A stretch of 64,000 nt of DNA from Lingula anatina. Its lineage: Eukaryota > Brachiopoda > Lingulata > Lingulida > Lingulidae. The stretch covers positions 737,227 to 801,226 of the forward strand of contig NW_019774736.1 in assembly GCF_001039355.2 (NCBI RefSeq), read 5' to 3'. Of this stretch, positions 1 through 13,300 are shown one piece after another. The notes below the pieces were generated by a model. It saw only the letters and a list, made by a program, of their open reading frames with translations, was not told the DNA's origin and did no database searches. The translations under genes were made by a program, and so were the position numbers. Position 1 is the stretch's first letter. Each line of letters opens with the position of its first letter.

Positions 1-1398
1 ACCCTTTAAATTAAAAAAAAAGAAAGAATTCGAATGAGGTGATATAATGATATATTTCAGGCTATGTAATCTTAACAATTTGAAACCCCTCAAATAAAAG
101 TTTATCTGAAGCATACCTGGTGTTGATATTTCCTTTGGAACTTTAGAACCTCATTATCAATGTCAAGTTTAGCATTGTGGCATCTTGAAAAAAATAGAAT
201 GCTGTATATAATGTACAATGGTCTTTTTTGTTGTGAAAGACAAAGGTCATTTTAGATTCTCAGCAGTATGTGTCTAATGAATTTTCAGGAAGATGGATGG
301 CATTCAAAATGAATTATGATCTATTTAGAAATAAGTTTAATGAATTAAAATTGTACAAAACATCAAATCCAAGTGCAGGCATGGCTTGAGCAATGCTTTG
401 TGAGGCTTAGACATGTTTTTCTTGAAAAATGGGATTTGGCACCAAAATCCCATATAGAATACCATTAGAACATTCTTATAGTTGACTCTATCTAGGTCAT
501 CGATTGGCAGAATGTCTCACATTGATGTGTCATGTGTCAGAAAAATTGCATTTCCCTGTGGCGCTTGCAAGTTTGTCATTTGACTCCCACTGCTAAGTGC
601 ATTAGCTATGCTCATTGGTGAATCTACTGAGACAGTGCTGAAAGAAATCTATGCATAGACATGGAAAAAGAATTTATGCTTCTGATTTTATAAAATAATA
701 AAAAAATGACTTTTTTCTAAGTTGTTGATGATTGCTGAGGGGCTTAAATCAATAATGGGGAATTTCATGTTGTGTGACAATGCTTTATCTTGTTGTCAGA
801 AATCATATTTTTTAGTGAAATGGCAGCACGTTTCCCATATTTTAGTTTAAGCCCAGGGTGACTTGCTGCCAGTGACAAAAAATTTTACTCAGAATTTTTG
901 GATTTTAGTCTTAATTTTTAGAATAAATGCTTGGTATAGATAAATAACTAAGTTGTCTATATTATTTCCTTTGCCAACGAGTTTATGTTTTTGCTGGCTG
1001 TTTGATAGCAATATTAAGGAAAAAGTTGTTGACAAATCTTGATAGATTTTTCAGGACAGTTTAAAATGGTGGTTTAAAACAAAGCCACTGCCAGGCAGTT
1101 TAAGATGCATTTTTTGCTTTATCAAAAACACAGCATTTTGGTCCACCACCTATGTGAATGAAGATTTCACACCTAAATCCGACACCTAGGAAACATGATG
1201 CTAACCTAGACATGGAGGTCTCGGTCAAGGTTAAGTAAGGTATGGGCCTTGGGTCTAGTTTCCTAAGCAGATTGAGGACATCACCATGTTGACTTAGTCC
1301 ATGAAACTACAGGATGAAAGGATGATAAAACAATTGTTGTTCAGATTAATTATTATTCAGAACTTGCTACTTTTTATTTCTTTCATCAGTGAGGTGAT

Positions 1399-1400
1399 AA

Positions 1401-1447
<47 letters not shown>

Positions 1448-1449
1448 AA
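1399..1449. repeat. (TAAA)n microsatellite
   Basis: About twelve uninterrupted TAAA units inside duplication copy 1. The matching array in copy 2 is at about 7289-7337. Confidence 0.95.
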
Positions 1450-2369
1450 ATAGTCAATCTCTCAAAGTATACCACTCAATGTACTACTTATTCCCAAAAC
1501 AACAGACAGAAAGCAGAAAATATACGGAAAATATTTGTTTTCTTATTTTGTGCAGTAGAATAATTCTGAAGTACGATTCTCACAAAAGGTCATCTGGAGT
1601 TTCTTTTATTTGTTGATATATTGCATATTTCATTTTTCTGACATACAAATCAATAAGCATGGCTAGTAAATAAGATTATCTTTCTTTGCAGTTTAGACTG
1701 TCTTTAAAATATGTCCAAAAATGGAGTTATACACATTATAAGACATCATAGCCACATTCATTTTCATAATTCAAAAAGTTATCTAAACATAAGGCCCTGT
1801 CTCTTTTAAGGAAGCGTTCTTGATTCATTTATGCTGCAACTATACTGCATCCTAATTGCAGAACATCTTTGTAATGTAAAGTGCCCTTGGGTGATGTACT
1901 GAGTCCTTGTTCTATTTGTCTGTTTCTGAAGTGTCAGAGAATTTTTCCTGGAAATCCAACAACAGCTATTTTACGTACATCAGTTTATTTCATTTCAAAG
2001 AAATGTGGTTGTTTTGCATGATGGATCAGAGAGGCATTCAATACAAAAAAACATGTTACACATAATATCTCTTTTGAATTCTCTATGTGTAAATGGATTT
2101 AACCTTCTCAGCTTAAAACATACTTATATACTGGCAATATACCACAAAAAATAACAGATATTTAGGATGCAAGAAATGGATTGCATAATAAAGTTTCAGT
2201 AGCCCCATTAACTCTTACAATGTTGCAAAAATTAAAGATGTGCATAATAGACCTTTTTATGGCAAAATAAATGTTGTAAGTCTCCATGCATTTGAAAAGC
2301 CCCAGGTCATATTTATATCCTGCAAAGCTTCTTATATTTCCCAATTCAAATATAAAAGATAAAAAAGTT

Positions 2370-2600
2370 TAAATACTCATTTATCTGAAGCATACCTAGT
2401 GCCCTTATAAATTTCTCAGTCTTCATGGCAGCTTGCGATGTCTGTATTATACATATTACAGGGCCATGATTCAAAATACCAGGCCATCTCCTTTTGTGAA
2501 AATAGGCCATAAATGTGGAAGGCTATGTTGTTCTAAATGACTGACCAATCATTTAGGACTAAATAATAAATTAAAATTGTAATAGGGCATCGAATCCAAG
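2370..2600 (+). repeat. Dispersed repeat, also at 8275-8510 and 45780-46025
   Basis: The order of short blocks (tctgaagcat, then a tcagtcttc...gcagcttgc block, a gtctgtattatac block, and 'atgactg..catttagga/aactaaat') recurs in diverged form at 45780-46025, outside the large duplication. A shorter related block lies at 300-400. It looks like an old interspersed repeat of unknown class with no coding potential. Confidence 0.5.
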
Positions 2601-3109
2601 ACCCCTTTCCCACTGCCATCATTGGTCTTTGTAGATCATTCCCACTGCAGTGACTCACTTAGTCAGTCAGGGCTCCGTAACTCCAAAGCATCGCAAATTG
2701 CGCGAATCACCTTTCATTTCGAGGTGGGTAAATGCTGAGTTATGGTATAGAGACGTTTGCACTAGGTCGCAATTCGAGATGCTTTCCAGTTACAGAGCCC
2801 AGCTTAACTGAATGACATGCCTCCTCTTGTTTCCAACATACTTCCTTAATCACCATCCTTTCTGCATTCTGCTTAACACCTGAAAGAGGCTTGTTAAACT
2901 GATTGCATTCAGTGAGAGTCCCCACTGAGTTGGTTGGATCTACATATATCAGTGGTATGGATGGAAAGGGGCCCCAAGTGTAGGAACAGGTTGATGAATG
3001 ACTTGCGATTAAGAAAATATTGCCCTTTTCCTCAGAAAAATTAATACTGTGCTTAGAAAAACCCAGAGAATGGCAAGAGACCAGAAAAGAAGCATTAATT
3101 ATCCCATGT

Positions 3110-3320
3110 TAAAAATTATGCCACCAGCTATAAGTTCGAAGTGTCTCCCTGATGTTGAGTATAATACAGAAAAGCTGGTGATTATATGAGTACGTTGGAA
3201 ACAAGAGGAGGTGTGTTAATGTGTTAATCTGATTGCATTCAGCAAGAGTCCCTGCAGAGTTGGATCAAACTGCATAGAACAATAGTTTCATTGGGAATGA
3301 GCCCTAAGTCCTGTGAGTGG
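3110..3320. repeat. MITE-like repeat family C fragment
   Basis: Contains the family C signature 'gattgcattcagcaagagtcc' (21 bases, degenerate) followed by an 'agttggatc' block. Related copies lie at 2735-2990, 9300-9480, 18120-18290 and 30047-30275. The sections are partly palindromic to each other, typical of a degraded inverted-repeat element. Confidence 0.5.
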
Positions 3321-3439
3321 GAAGAGTTTTATTTCTGTGATACGTACACTAGATTGTCTTTTACTTCACAATATATATGAAGAACGATGCTAGAAGAATG
3401 ATACTAGACTAAGAATAGAGAATCTTCAAAAATNATTTT

Positions 3440-4110
3440 ACATATGACGGCCATCTTGGATTTTCTCAAAGTGCCCAAGAATACTGTTAGTTACTCACCA
3501 GATACATATTGTGTGGGTAGAAAGGATGTGGAAAACACGCAAAAATCAGCTTAATTTGATAGTGAAAAACTAATCATTCCAGTTGACATTAGTTGAATCC
3601 CCTCAATGCTAGAATTACTGTGGCACATGGCAGCCATCTTGGCTTTTCCAAAATGCCCAAGAACACTTCGTAGTTACTCACCACAAACATATTATGTGGG
3701 TAACAAAGATCTGAGAAACAGACTTAATTTGATAGTGGACAACGTATCGTTCTAGCTGGTAATAGTTGTGCACTAGTAATCGTATGGCTGTTTCTATGGC
3801 AAATGACAGCCATCTTGGATTTTTTCAAAAAGTCCAAGGGAACTTGTTTGCTATCTGACATATATGAATAAAATGGGAAATAAGGGTGTGGAAAACTCTG
3901 AGAAAATAATCTATTTGATAAAAATAAACATAGGTATGTACAAATTTCTAAAGAATTACATAAATTGGCGGCCATTTTGGGTTTTTGGGCCAAACGGTAA
4001 ATTTTTTCCGTGGGCTACGGCTCTAATTTGATTTAGAATGTCAAAAGGTACCCACATGCAAAATTTGGTGCTTTTATCCGCCGTGTCACGATTTTTTCCT
4101 TAAGCCACCG
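3440..4110. repeat. Degenerate tandem array with a CCATCTTGGATTTT core
   Basis: Four imperfect units of roughly 160-190 bases each open with a version of GGCNGCCATCTTGGATTTT (near 3448, 3630, 3808 and 3967). They continue with a shared block resembling 'ttaatttgatagtg'. The array begins right after the N at 3434 and ends in a GC-richer tail near 4050-4110. It looks like an internally repetitive transposon remnant or satellite. No open frame is convincing here. Confidence 0.65.
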
Positions 4111-4340
4111 GACTATATGTCCCCCCTTTCCTACTCCTCGTCAGTCGTTCTCAGGTCAGATAGGACTTCAAAATTAAAAGACTTAATATCAACTTGGCAT
4201 AGCAGAATATTGGAGAAGAAAAGGAGAAAAAAAGCTAACAATATAAACCCTTCAACATTTTTTTGAAAATTTTAAGTATGGGGAGAGGGGTCAGGGGAAA
4301 ATCATCTTGGTACACCTGTTAACAGGTTGGTTATTTTTTA

Positions 4341-4674
4341 TGATTACCTATTGGCCAAATTTTTGCTCATATATGGAAGCTAATTACTGTGGAAAGTGAG
4401 TTACTTGTATCAATTACTTTAATTTCCAAACTACAGCAACATATCTTATTGTGGTTATTCTTAGCTGGATTTCACCTAAACTGTCCTGATTCTGGGATCA
4501 CATAGTATGATTACCTATTGGCCAAAATTTTGCTCATATTTGGAAGCTAATTACTGTGGAAAGTGAGTTACTTGTATCAATTACTTAAATTTCCAAACTA
4601 CAGCAACATATCTTATTGTGGTTATTCTTAGCTGGATTTCACCTAAACTGTCCTGATTCTGGGATCACATAGTA
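4341..4674 (+). repeat. 167-bp tandem duplication
   Basis: Two head-to-tail copies, 4341-4507 and 4508-4674, start with tgattacctattggcc and end with gggatcacatagta. They differ at only a few bases, so the duplication is recent. It lies about 130 bases upstream of the first coding exon of the receptor gene. Confidence 0.92.
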
Positions 4675-4808
4675 CTTTTTATGGTTCAGAGATTTTGCCT
4701 TTTAACATATACAAATGTATTTATTTGTTATTTATTTTCTTTTTTTTCCATCAAATTTCACATCTGATAATATCTTTTTTATTTATGCACAATAAATTTC
4801 AATTTCAG

Positions 4809-4894
4809 AGTTCTGTCAGAAGCCAATAATGGATGGAGAGGATGCATCTTGCAGTGAATCTCCACCATATTTACCAGACTCATCGAGTCAGTCG
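4809..4894 (+). CDS. Receptor gene 1, first recognised exon (5' UTR end plus N-terminus)
   Basis: The acceptor aatttcag ends at 4808 and the donor gtaggt starts at 4895. The ATG at 4829 opens 22 acidic, Ser/Pro-rich residues ([16 protein letters not shown]...) ending in phase 0, which fits the zinc-finger exon at 11774. The matching exon in the minus-strand locus is 40252-40329, also Ser/Pro-rich and phase 0 at its 3' end. The seven codons before the ATG are open, so translation might start further upstream. Confidence 0.7.
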
Positions 4895-7291
4895 GTAGGT
4901 AAAGGCAATGTGTTTGGCATATTTACATTTACTAGTATTATACTTTTTCTATTAGCACAACATCTTGGGACACATGAAATAAAAGAAACTCCTCTTACCC
5001 TTTCCTCACTAGCATGTGAATTATGTCTAAATATCCAAGCTACTTATCTTTCCCAATAAAGCCCTTAAATTTAATGTATACCTTGTAAACCAAAATCTGG
5101 TCTAAAGGATTTTGTATTAAACTCAATCATATAAAAGTCTTACATCTATAAAAGTCTAAGTCATTTTGCTGAGGATGTCATATCAGTGGTTTGGTTATTA
5201 ATGCAATATTTTCAATTTCTTGATGTGGCCTACTTTCTGGGCTTGTTTCAGAAAATTATCAGCAGCAAATGGGAACTGTGTATGAGTGCTTAAGGATGGT
5301 GCAACCAATTTCTTTAAATCACTGTTTACATTTTCTCTCTAATTTACTTACAATTACACCTATTTTTCATAGGGAGCATTCACATCGAAAAGAGCCGAGG
5401 TCTAGTAAGGTCGCGACCTAAATATGGCGGACCTACATGAAAGGAAGACGACTAATCTTTTAATGGTCTTTCCGCCTCTCACACGCCCCCCCACACACAC
5501 ACGCACACACACACACACACACACACGCGTTGTCTCTCGACGGTTGAATTGAGCTGAGATTTAATTACTGTGCTCCTGCAGGGACGACGTGTGGTGAGGA
5601 TTAACAGGATTAGTGGTCTTCCTTTCATATAGGTCTGCCATATTTAGGTCGCGGCCTTATTAGACCTCGGCTCTTCTCGATGTGAATGCTCCCATAGGTA
5701 TTGGTAAACAAGATAAAAGTTTGTGTCACTGGTATGTTTCTAACAAGTTTATCAATAACTGACGAGTTTTGGTAAATTTATCTGCAATGGTTCCAGAGTT
5801 ATGCTCTCCCACTTCATAGGTGAAAATGGCACCTTAGCACAATAACAGCCCTACCTGATATATCAATATGTTGATCAGTAGAGACCATTTATATATGCTA
5901 AATATGATAGATTAATACATACCCTTTAAATTAAAGAAAAAGAAAGAATTCGAATGAGGTGATATAATGATATATTTCAGGCTATGTAATCTTAACAATT
6001 TGAAACCCCTCAAATAAAAGTTTATCTGAAGCATACCTGGTGTTGATATTTCCTTCAGAACTTTAGAACCTCATTATCAATGTCAAGTTTAGCATTGTGA
6101 CATCTTGAAATAATAGAATGATGTATATAATGTACAATGGTCTTTTTTGTTGTGAAAGACAAAGGCCATTTTAGATTCTCAGCAGTATGTGTCTAATGAA
6201 TTTTCAGGAAGATGGATGGCATTCTAAATGAATTATGATCTATTTAGAAATAAGTTTAATGAATTAAAATTGTACAAAACATCAAATCCAAGTGCAGGCA
6301 TGGCTTGAGCAATGCTTTGTGAGGTGTAGACATGTTTTTCTTGAAAAATGGGATTTGGCACCAAAATCCCATATAGAATATCATTAGAACATTCTTATAG
6401 TTGACTCTATCTAGGTCATCGATTGGCAGAATGTCTCACATTGATGTGTCATGTGTCAGAAAAATTGCATTTCCCTGTGGCGCTTGCAAGTTTGTCATTT
6501 GACTCCCACTGCTAAGTGCATTAGCTATGCTCATTGGTGAATCTACTTAGACAGTGCTGAAAGAAATCTATGCATAGACATGGAAAAAGAACTTCTGCTT
6601 CTGATTTTATAAAATAATAAAAAAATGACCCTTTTTTTTTAAGTTGTTGATGATTGCTGAGGGGCTTAAATCAATAATGGGGAATGTCATGTTGTGTGAC
6701 AATGCTTTATCTTGTTGACAGAAATCATATTTTTAGTGAAATGGCAGGGTGACTTGCTGCCAGTGACAAAAAATTTTACTCCGAATTTTTGGATTTTAGT
6801 CTTAATTTTTAGAATAAATGCTTGGTATAGATAAATAACTAAGTTGTCTATATTATTTCCTTTTGCCAACGAGTTTATGTTTTTGCTGGCTGTTTGATAG
6901 CAATATTAAGGAAAAATTGTTGACAAATCTTGATAGATTTGTCAGGACAGTTTAAAATGGTGGTTTAAAACAAAGCCACTGCCAGGCAGTTTAAGATGCA
7001 TTTTTTGCTTTATCAAAAACACAGCATTTTGGTCCACCACCTATGTGAATGAAGATTTCACACCTGAATCCGACACCTAGGAAACATGATGCTAACCTAA
7101 ACATGGAGGTCTCGGTCAAGGTTAATTAAGGTATGGGCCTTGGGTCTAGATTCCTAAGCAGATTGAGGACATCACCATGTTGACTTAGTCCATGAAACTA
7201 CAGGATGAAAGGATGATAAAACAATTGTTGTTCAGATTAATTATTATTCAGAACTTGCTACTTTTTATTTCTTTCATCAGTGAGGTGATAA

Positions 7292-7334
<43 letters not shown>

Positions 7335-10300
7335 AAATAGTCAAGCTGTTAAATTGTCAATCTCTCAAAGTATACTACTCAATGTGGAAAGGGTCCTACT
7401 TATTCCCAAAACAACAGACAGAAAGCAGAAAATATACAGAAAATATTTGTTTTCTTATTTTGTGCAGTAGAATAATTCTGAAGCACGATTCTCACAAAAG
7501 GTCATCTGCAGTTTCTTTTATTTGTTGATATATTGCATATTTCATTTTTCTGACATACAAATCAATAAGCATGGCTAGTAAATGAGATTATCTTTCTTTG
7601 CAGTTTAGACTGTCTTTAAAATATGTCCAAAAATGGAATTATACACATAATAAGACATCATAGCCACATTCATTTTCATAAGTCAAAAAGTTATCTAAAC
7701 ATAAGGCCTTGTCTCTTTTAAGGAAGCGTTCTTGATTCATTTATCCTGCAACTGTACTGCATCCTAATTGCAGAACATCTTTGTAATGTAAAGTGCCCTT
7801 GGGTGATGTACTGAGTCCTTGTTCTATTTGTCTGTCTCTGAAGTGTCAGAGAATTTTTCCTGGAAATCCAACAACAGCTATTTTACGTACATCAGTTAAT
7901 TTCATTTCAAAGAAATGTGGTTGTTTTGCATTATGGATCAGAGAGGCATTCAATACAAAGATACATGTTACACATAATATCTCTTTTGAATTCTCTATGT
8001 ATAAATGGATTTAACCTTCTCAGCTTAAAACATACTCATATACTGGCAATATACCACAAAAAATAACAGATATTTAGGATGCAAGAAATGGATTGCATGA
8101 TAAAGTTTCAGTGGCCCCATTAACTCTTACAATGTTGCAAAAATTAAAGATGTGCATAATAGACCTTTTTATGGCAAAATAAATGTCGTAAGTCTCCATG
8201 CATTTGAAAAACTCCAGGTCATATTTATATCCTGCAAAGCTTCTTATATTTCCCAATTCAAAGATGAAAGAGAAAAAAGTTTAAATACTCATTTATCTGA
8301 AGCATACCTAGTGTCCTTATAAATTTCTCAGTCTTCATGGCAGCTTGCCATGTCTGTATTATACATATTACAGGGCCATGATTCAAAATACCAGGCCATC
8401 TCCTTATGTGAAAGTAGGCCATAAATGTGGAAGGCTATGTTGTTCTAAATGACTGACCAATCATTTAGGACTAAATAATAAAATTTAATTTGTAATAGGG
8501 CATCGAATCCAAGACCCCATTCCCACTGCCACCATTGGTCTTTATAGATCATTCCCATTGCAGTGACTCACCAAGTCAGTCAGGGCTCTGTAACTCCAAA
8601 GCGTCGTGAATCGCGAGAATAGCCGTTCATTTTGAGGTGGGTAAATGCCGAGTTATGGAATAGAGATGCTTGCACTCGGTCGCAATTCGAGCTGCTTTCC
8701 AGTTACAGAGCCCAGCTTAACTGAATGACATGCCTCCTCTTGTTTCCAACATACTTCCTTAATCACCATCCTTTCTGCATTCTGCTTAACACCTGAAAGA
8801 GGCTTGTTAAACTGATTGCATTCAGTGAGAGTCCCCACTGAGTTGGTTGGATCTACATATACCAGTGGTATGGATGGGAAGGGGCCCCAAGTGTAGGAAC
8901 GGGTTGATGAATGACTTGCGATTAAGAAAATATTGCCCTTTACCTCAGAAAAATTAATTTTGTTAGGAAAATCTGGCAGAGAATGACTTTAATTTTTGCT
9001 GGAAACTTAAAATATATTCCCATTATAAGGTATACCCTATCCAAAACCACTGTAAAAATGAAGATTTATTAAACTGTATTTGAGTATTCTTTAAGTCTCT
9101 CAAGTTACTCATATATAAAATACTATAGCTTAGGTCCAGATGTTATTGTAGGCTCCAAGATGGAGATGTAAGAGAAGACTGGCTAGCATGGAGAAGCAGA
9201 AAGAAAACTGTAGCTACTGTGCTTAGAAAAACCCAGAGAATGGCAAGAGACCAGAAAAGAAGCATTAATTATCCCATGTTAAAAATTATGCCACCAGCTA
9301 TAAGTTCGAAGTGTCTCCCTGATGTTGAGTATAATACAGAAAAGCTGGTGATTATATGAGTACATTGGAAACAAGAGGAGGTGTGTTAATGTGTTAATCT
9401 GATTGCATTCAGCAAGAGTCCCTGCAGAGTTGGTTCAAACTGCATAGAACAATAGTTTCATTGGGAATGAGCCCTAAGTCCTGTGAGTGGGAAGAGTTTT
9501 ATTTCTGTGATACACTAGATTGTCTTTTACTTCACAATATATATATGAAGAACGATGCTAGAAAAATGATACTAGACTAAGAATAGAGAATCTTCAAAAG
9601 TGATATTTCAAAGATATGATTCAATTTATAGAGCTTTCTTTTTTCTCTCTTTGGTTTTGAAAAATGAAACTGGAAACCAAACACTAGACAACTTTTGCGC
9701 CCCCATTATCTCAGAGTGCTAAGATAAAATACGCTAGCGTGACAGTGCAGCTCTTAATTGATTTTCCAGTTATCTTAATGAAACCCCCGCAATGGTGAGA
9801 TGATGCTGTTTTGCGTCCCAAGCCAGCTGTACCGATTGTTATCTCACACCTTGGGCTGCACATGTAATGCTTGAGTAAAAGGAAGATTATTTCTTGTGCC
9901 GCAATTACTGACACTTACCTTTTATTCAATATGATAACTGACACAGAAATCATGAGGAAAGGTAACACAGGGCCTAGTGATGAACAGACAACTTCCAGTC
10001 AAAAAAGACAGAATTTCATAAATTTTGAACAGCTGGAAGTTCTGAGCTCTTCCCATTTCATAAATTTTGACTACAACGACCTTTTCCTTATTTTAATTAT
10101 TTTCTTTTGTATGAAATTCATGGCACTTTACTGTATATTGCTAATTAAAAATATTAAATTGTCTTTATAAAGTTAATTTATTTTGAAAAGTTGTGGTAAA
10201 GTGCTTTTGTGCCTATTATATATGCTACATTATTGACTTTTCTTTTGGTTTAAATGCTTTGAAGGTTTATTTAAATTGTCTTTCCCATAGTGAACTATAA

Positions 10301-13300
10301 AAACCAGAAAAATATTTTTTCAAGGCTGCATATAAAAATTCGAAATGATTGGACTCCTTGACTAAACAGTATTGAAAACTTTTTTCAGCACGTTAAATTG
10401 CAATAGAAATAAAGAAATTTCCACAAGACATACTAGGGGAACAGAGGATTGGGAACATACTAATTTGTAATGGCCCTATTGCCTGCTTCAGGTTCAGAAG
10501 ACCTCCATTGGCATATATCTTCTGATTTTCCTTGGAGAAGGTTTTCTTTATTTCCCTGTTTATCTTGAAGCAGCTTTAATTGTGCTTGAGATATTGATCA
10601 ATTTCCAACTGTAATGGTGCATTGCAAATATGTCTTGTGCTTCACAAATATTAAGGGAAATGAAAGAGAAGAAATTTATAAATGTCAAAATGCAAGGAGT
10701 TTGCATCAGTCACTTCAAGTAACCCTTTGGCAGGGAAATTTATGACAGTATCATATTCAGTTGACTTCTTTTGTTGTGTGAAATGAAATAACTTGGTTAG
10801 CACTATCATTACTCATTTGATTACTGGTAAGTGTCTTCTTGGAGGTATTAATCTTGAAATAAGATAATGTATGCACGGTGAAAATAATTCTATATTTATG
10901 AGATGGAAAAATGGTACAGGTGAACTTCAGCTTTGAAAAGTTTTGTAGCATCATTTGGAATAAGCCTGTGATTTGCATTTAAAGGCCTTAAAAATATTTC
11001 CTCTTTCTGTAAGTTTTTAAATGTATGCTGACATGCCTATTTTTCTTAGCATTTTATGTACGAAAATGGTAATTTTGCTATTCTGACCAGGCTAGAACTT
11101 AAGTGACAGAGAAGTGATGTTAGTTGCAGTGGTCACTCAAACAAGTCAAAGCTTGGACTAGATGAAATATGGCTGTCAACTTACAGATATCTGTTTTCAT
11201 GGATTTACTTTATTATTTGAAAAAATAAAACAAAAACAAATAGCCTCACAACAATTTAAACTAATGGGTTTCTATGAACTACCATCCAAACAAGCAATGC
11301 GCTTTATTGACAAGCTCCGGCACATACAAAATGTAATAAATGGATAGGTAAGGGGATTAATAATTAGTGGATTGTAGCATGGTGCTCGTGCGTGCTATTT
11401 CTACATGCGTGCCATGAAACTGTGTTTCGGTCATTAATTTTGGCATTCATGCTCACTAATCTGAGGCCTAAGTTCCCAAACTGCTAATCAGTTTATAAGG
11501 CCTGTTGCTATCTATTTTATTTTGTAGCAATGATATGAATCGGGTAGTGTTATGCAGCTGGAGGTTCTTTTAGATATAGAAGATGAGAAACCTTTTACAT
11601 TGGAAGCTGCAGGTGTCTAACAACTCGGACAAGTCACAGTTCTTTTCCTGATTTTAAGCCAGATGGATTAGCATAAGCATATCATGCATTTGTCCAATTG
11701 AATTCCTTTTAATTAACTGTCGAGATTAACACAGTTGACTGATGTTAGTACGACTCCGGTCTTTCTTTTCCAGGATAAAGGAATGAAGCTCCAAGAACCA
11801 AAGAGACGTAACAGGAGTGTGCGGCAACAAGGAGAACTCACATGTTGTGTTTGCAGGGACCGTGCATTTGGCTACAACTTTGGTGCCATTACATGTGAAT
11901 CTTGTAAAGCTTTCTTTCGGAGGAATGCTCAAAAGAGTAGGGTAAGGATCTCCCCGAAGTTCTCTTATGAAAAATGACTCATACCATACAGCATCTGTCC
12001 CATGCCTCACCATTTTTGTCTTGCATTTTTATTGTATTTAGAATTAGGCTGCATTTCTTTTATTCTAATATTCTAAAACTGGAATTAATGAAATGAAAGA
12101 TATGAAATAATACCAGTATTTAAGTGTGTCAAAATCACAGTTGAGTTTACAGCATTGTGTTTGGTGATATCATGATAGATAATGAATCATTCACGTTTCA
12201 CTTAAAATTTTCTTGCAAAAGGAATTAACTGTGACATGCCAAGCCCAGCAAGGTTTCCCAGCCAGTTGCCTAAGAAAATGATTGCTGAATCAATCAAAAT
12301 TTGTGGAATTAGAATAAAAGATTATAATTAAAGATAATTATAGATAGTTAAAGATAATCATAGTGATATTAAAAAAAATAATAAAAAGGAATAGTATTAT
12401 TTTGTTATACTTTTATGATGTATTTAAAGTGGAAAGTGGAAAAGAACTCATGAAAAGAGTACATGACACACTTCCTCGTCACACTGTATTGCTACTCACC
12501 ACCTGCTTTTGGGTGTAGTTTGTTATTGCTATCCTGGGGAAATTCCCGATATACAGGAAGAGTAGTTATAGCCTGATTTATCATATCAACTTTGTTTTTT
12601 TTTTTCAGCCCCTGAAGTGCAATTTTGACAGCAACTGTACTCTAGATAAGTTCTCAAGGAAGTTTTGTACAAAATGCCGCTTGGATAAATGTCTGGAAAT
12701 GGGCATGAAGAAAGATTGGATATTAAGTATGTTATTTCATCTCTGCTGTTACAGAAAGTTGATGGACTTTATGGCACTATTTTTCATAAAGTTACATCAT
12801 AAGAATAAATTTATATCAGAATGAAACTTTAAGGGTTTTTTTTAAGGATTTTCACTGAAGGTAGTTGTTTCTTAGCAGTTTTTCATTGAGAAAGGGAATA
12901 ATGCTTATGAATATAAACTAAAATTATGGTGGACTTTTTTCATTGATCCAGATGAAGAACAGCTGAAGAAAAGGAAAAAAATAGCACCTAGGAAACGAAA
13001 AAGTTTAGAGTCGTGTGACCTTAGTGTTGAAGTGAAACCAGAACCTACAGATCTTTACAGCCAAGCCTCCACCAGCTCTGGGTGTACCCCCATTGCAAGT
13101 TCCCAGGAGTATTTCTCCTCGGACAACAGCAATTCTTCTTCAGATGTTTTCAAACCAGATACTATTTCAGCAGACAAACCAATACCTCTAAGCCAAACAA
13201 ACCTGAAACTATTAAAAGAACTGGAGGATAATTATAACAGGGTCCTCAATTCACCCTATTCTGAATCTGTAGCCAGCCGTCTCACTGAAACCCCTTCCTC

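Larger units (their letters stand above)
1..3430 (+). repeat. Large segmental duplication, copy 1 (left edge outside window)
   Basis: This stretch is repeated almost base for base at 5921-9598. Copy 1 begins at the window edge, so its true left end is unknown. Differences are scattered single substitutions and a few indels: about 30 bases near 823-855 are missing from copy 2, and about 260 bases present in copy 2 (about 8958-9219) are missing here near 3050. Both copies carry a TAAA microsatellite. Homology stops at about 3430, next to a single ambiguous base N at 3434. No coding exon was recognised inside. It may be a real tandem duplication around the first coding exon of the plus-strand receptor, or a second haplotype placed in tandem by the assembler. 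Confidence 0.9.
5160..5895 (+). repeat. Dispersed repeat family E, interrupted by a MITE
   Basis: The parts 5160-5371 and 5694-5895 read together as one diverged copy of 28318-29110. Shared blocks include 'aggatggtgcaa..aatttt', an 'aattacacc' block and 'aatatgttgatcag'. The interruption is exactly the family A MITE at 5372-5693. The class is unknown and no open frame is seen. Confidence 0.6.

Noticed and set aside
9871-10170. 99-codon plus-strand open frame upstream of the finger exon, considered as an alternative first exon
   Set aside because: The only donor in it (gaaag|gtaaca) ends in phase 1 and cannot join the phase-0 exon at 11774; no homology.
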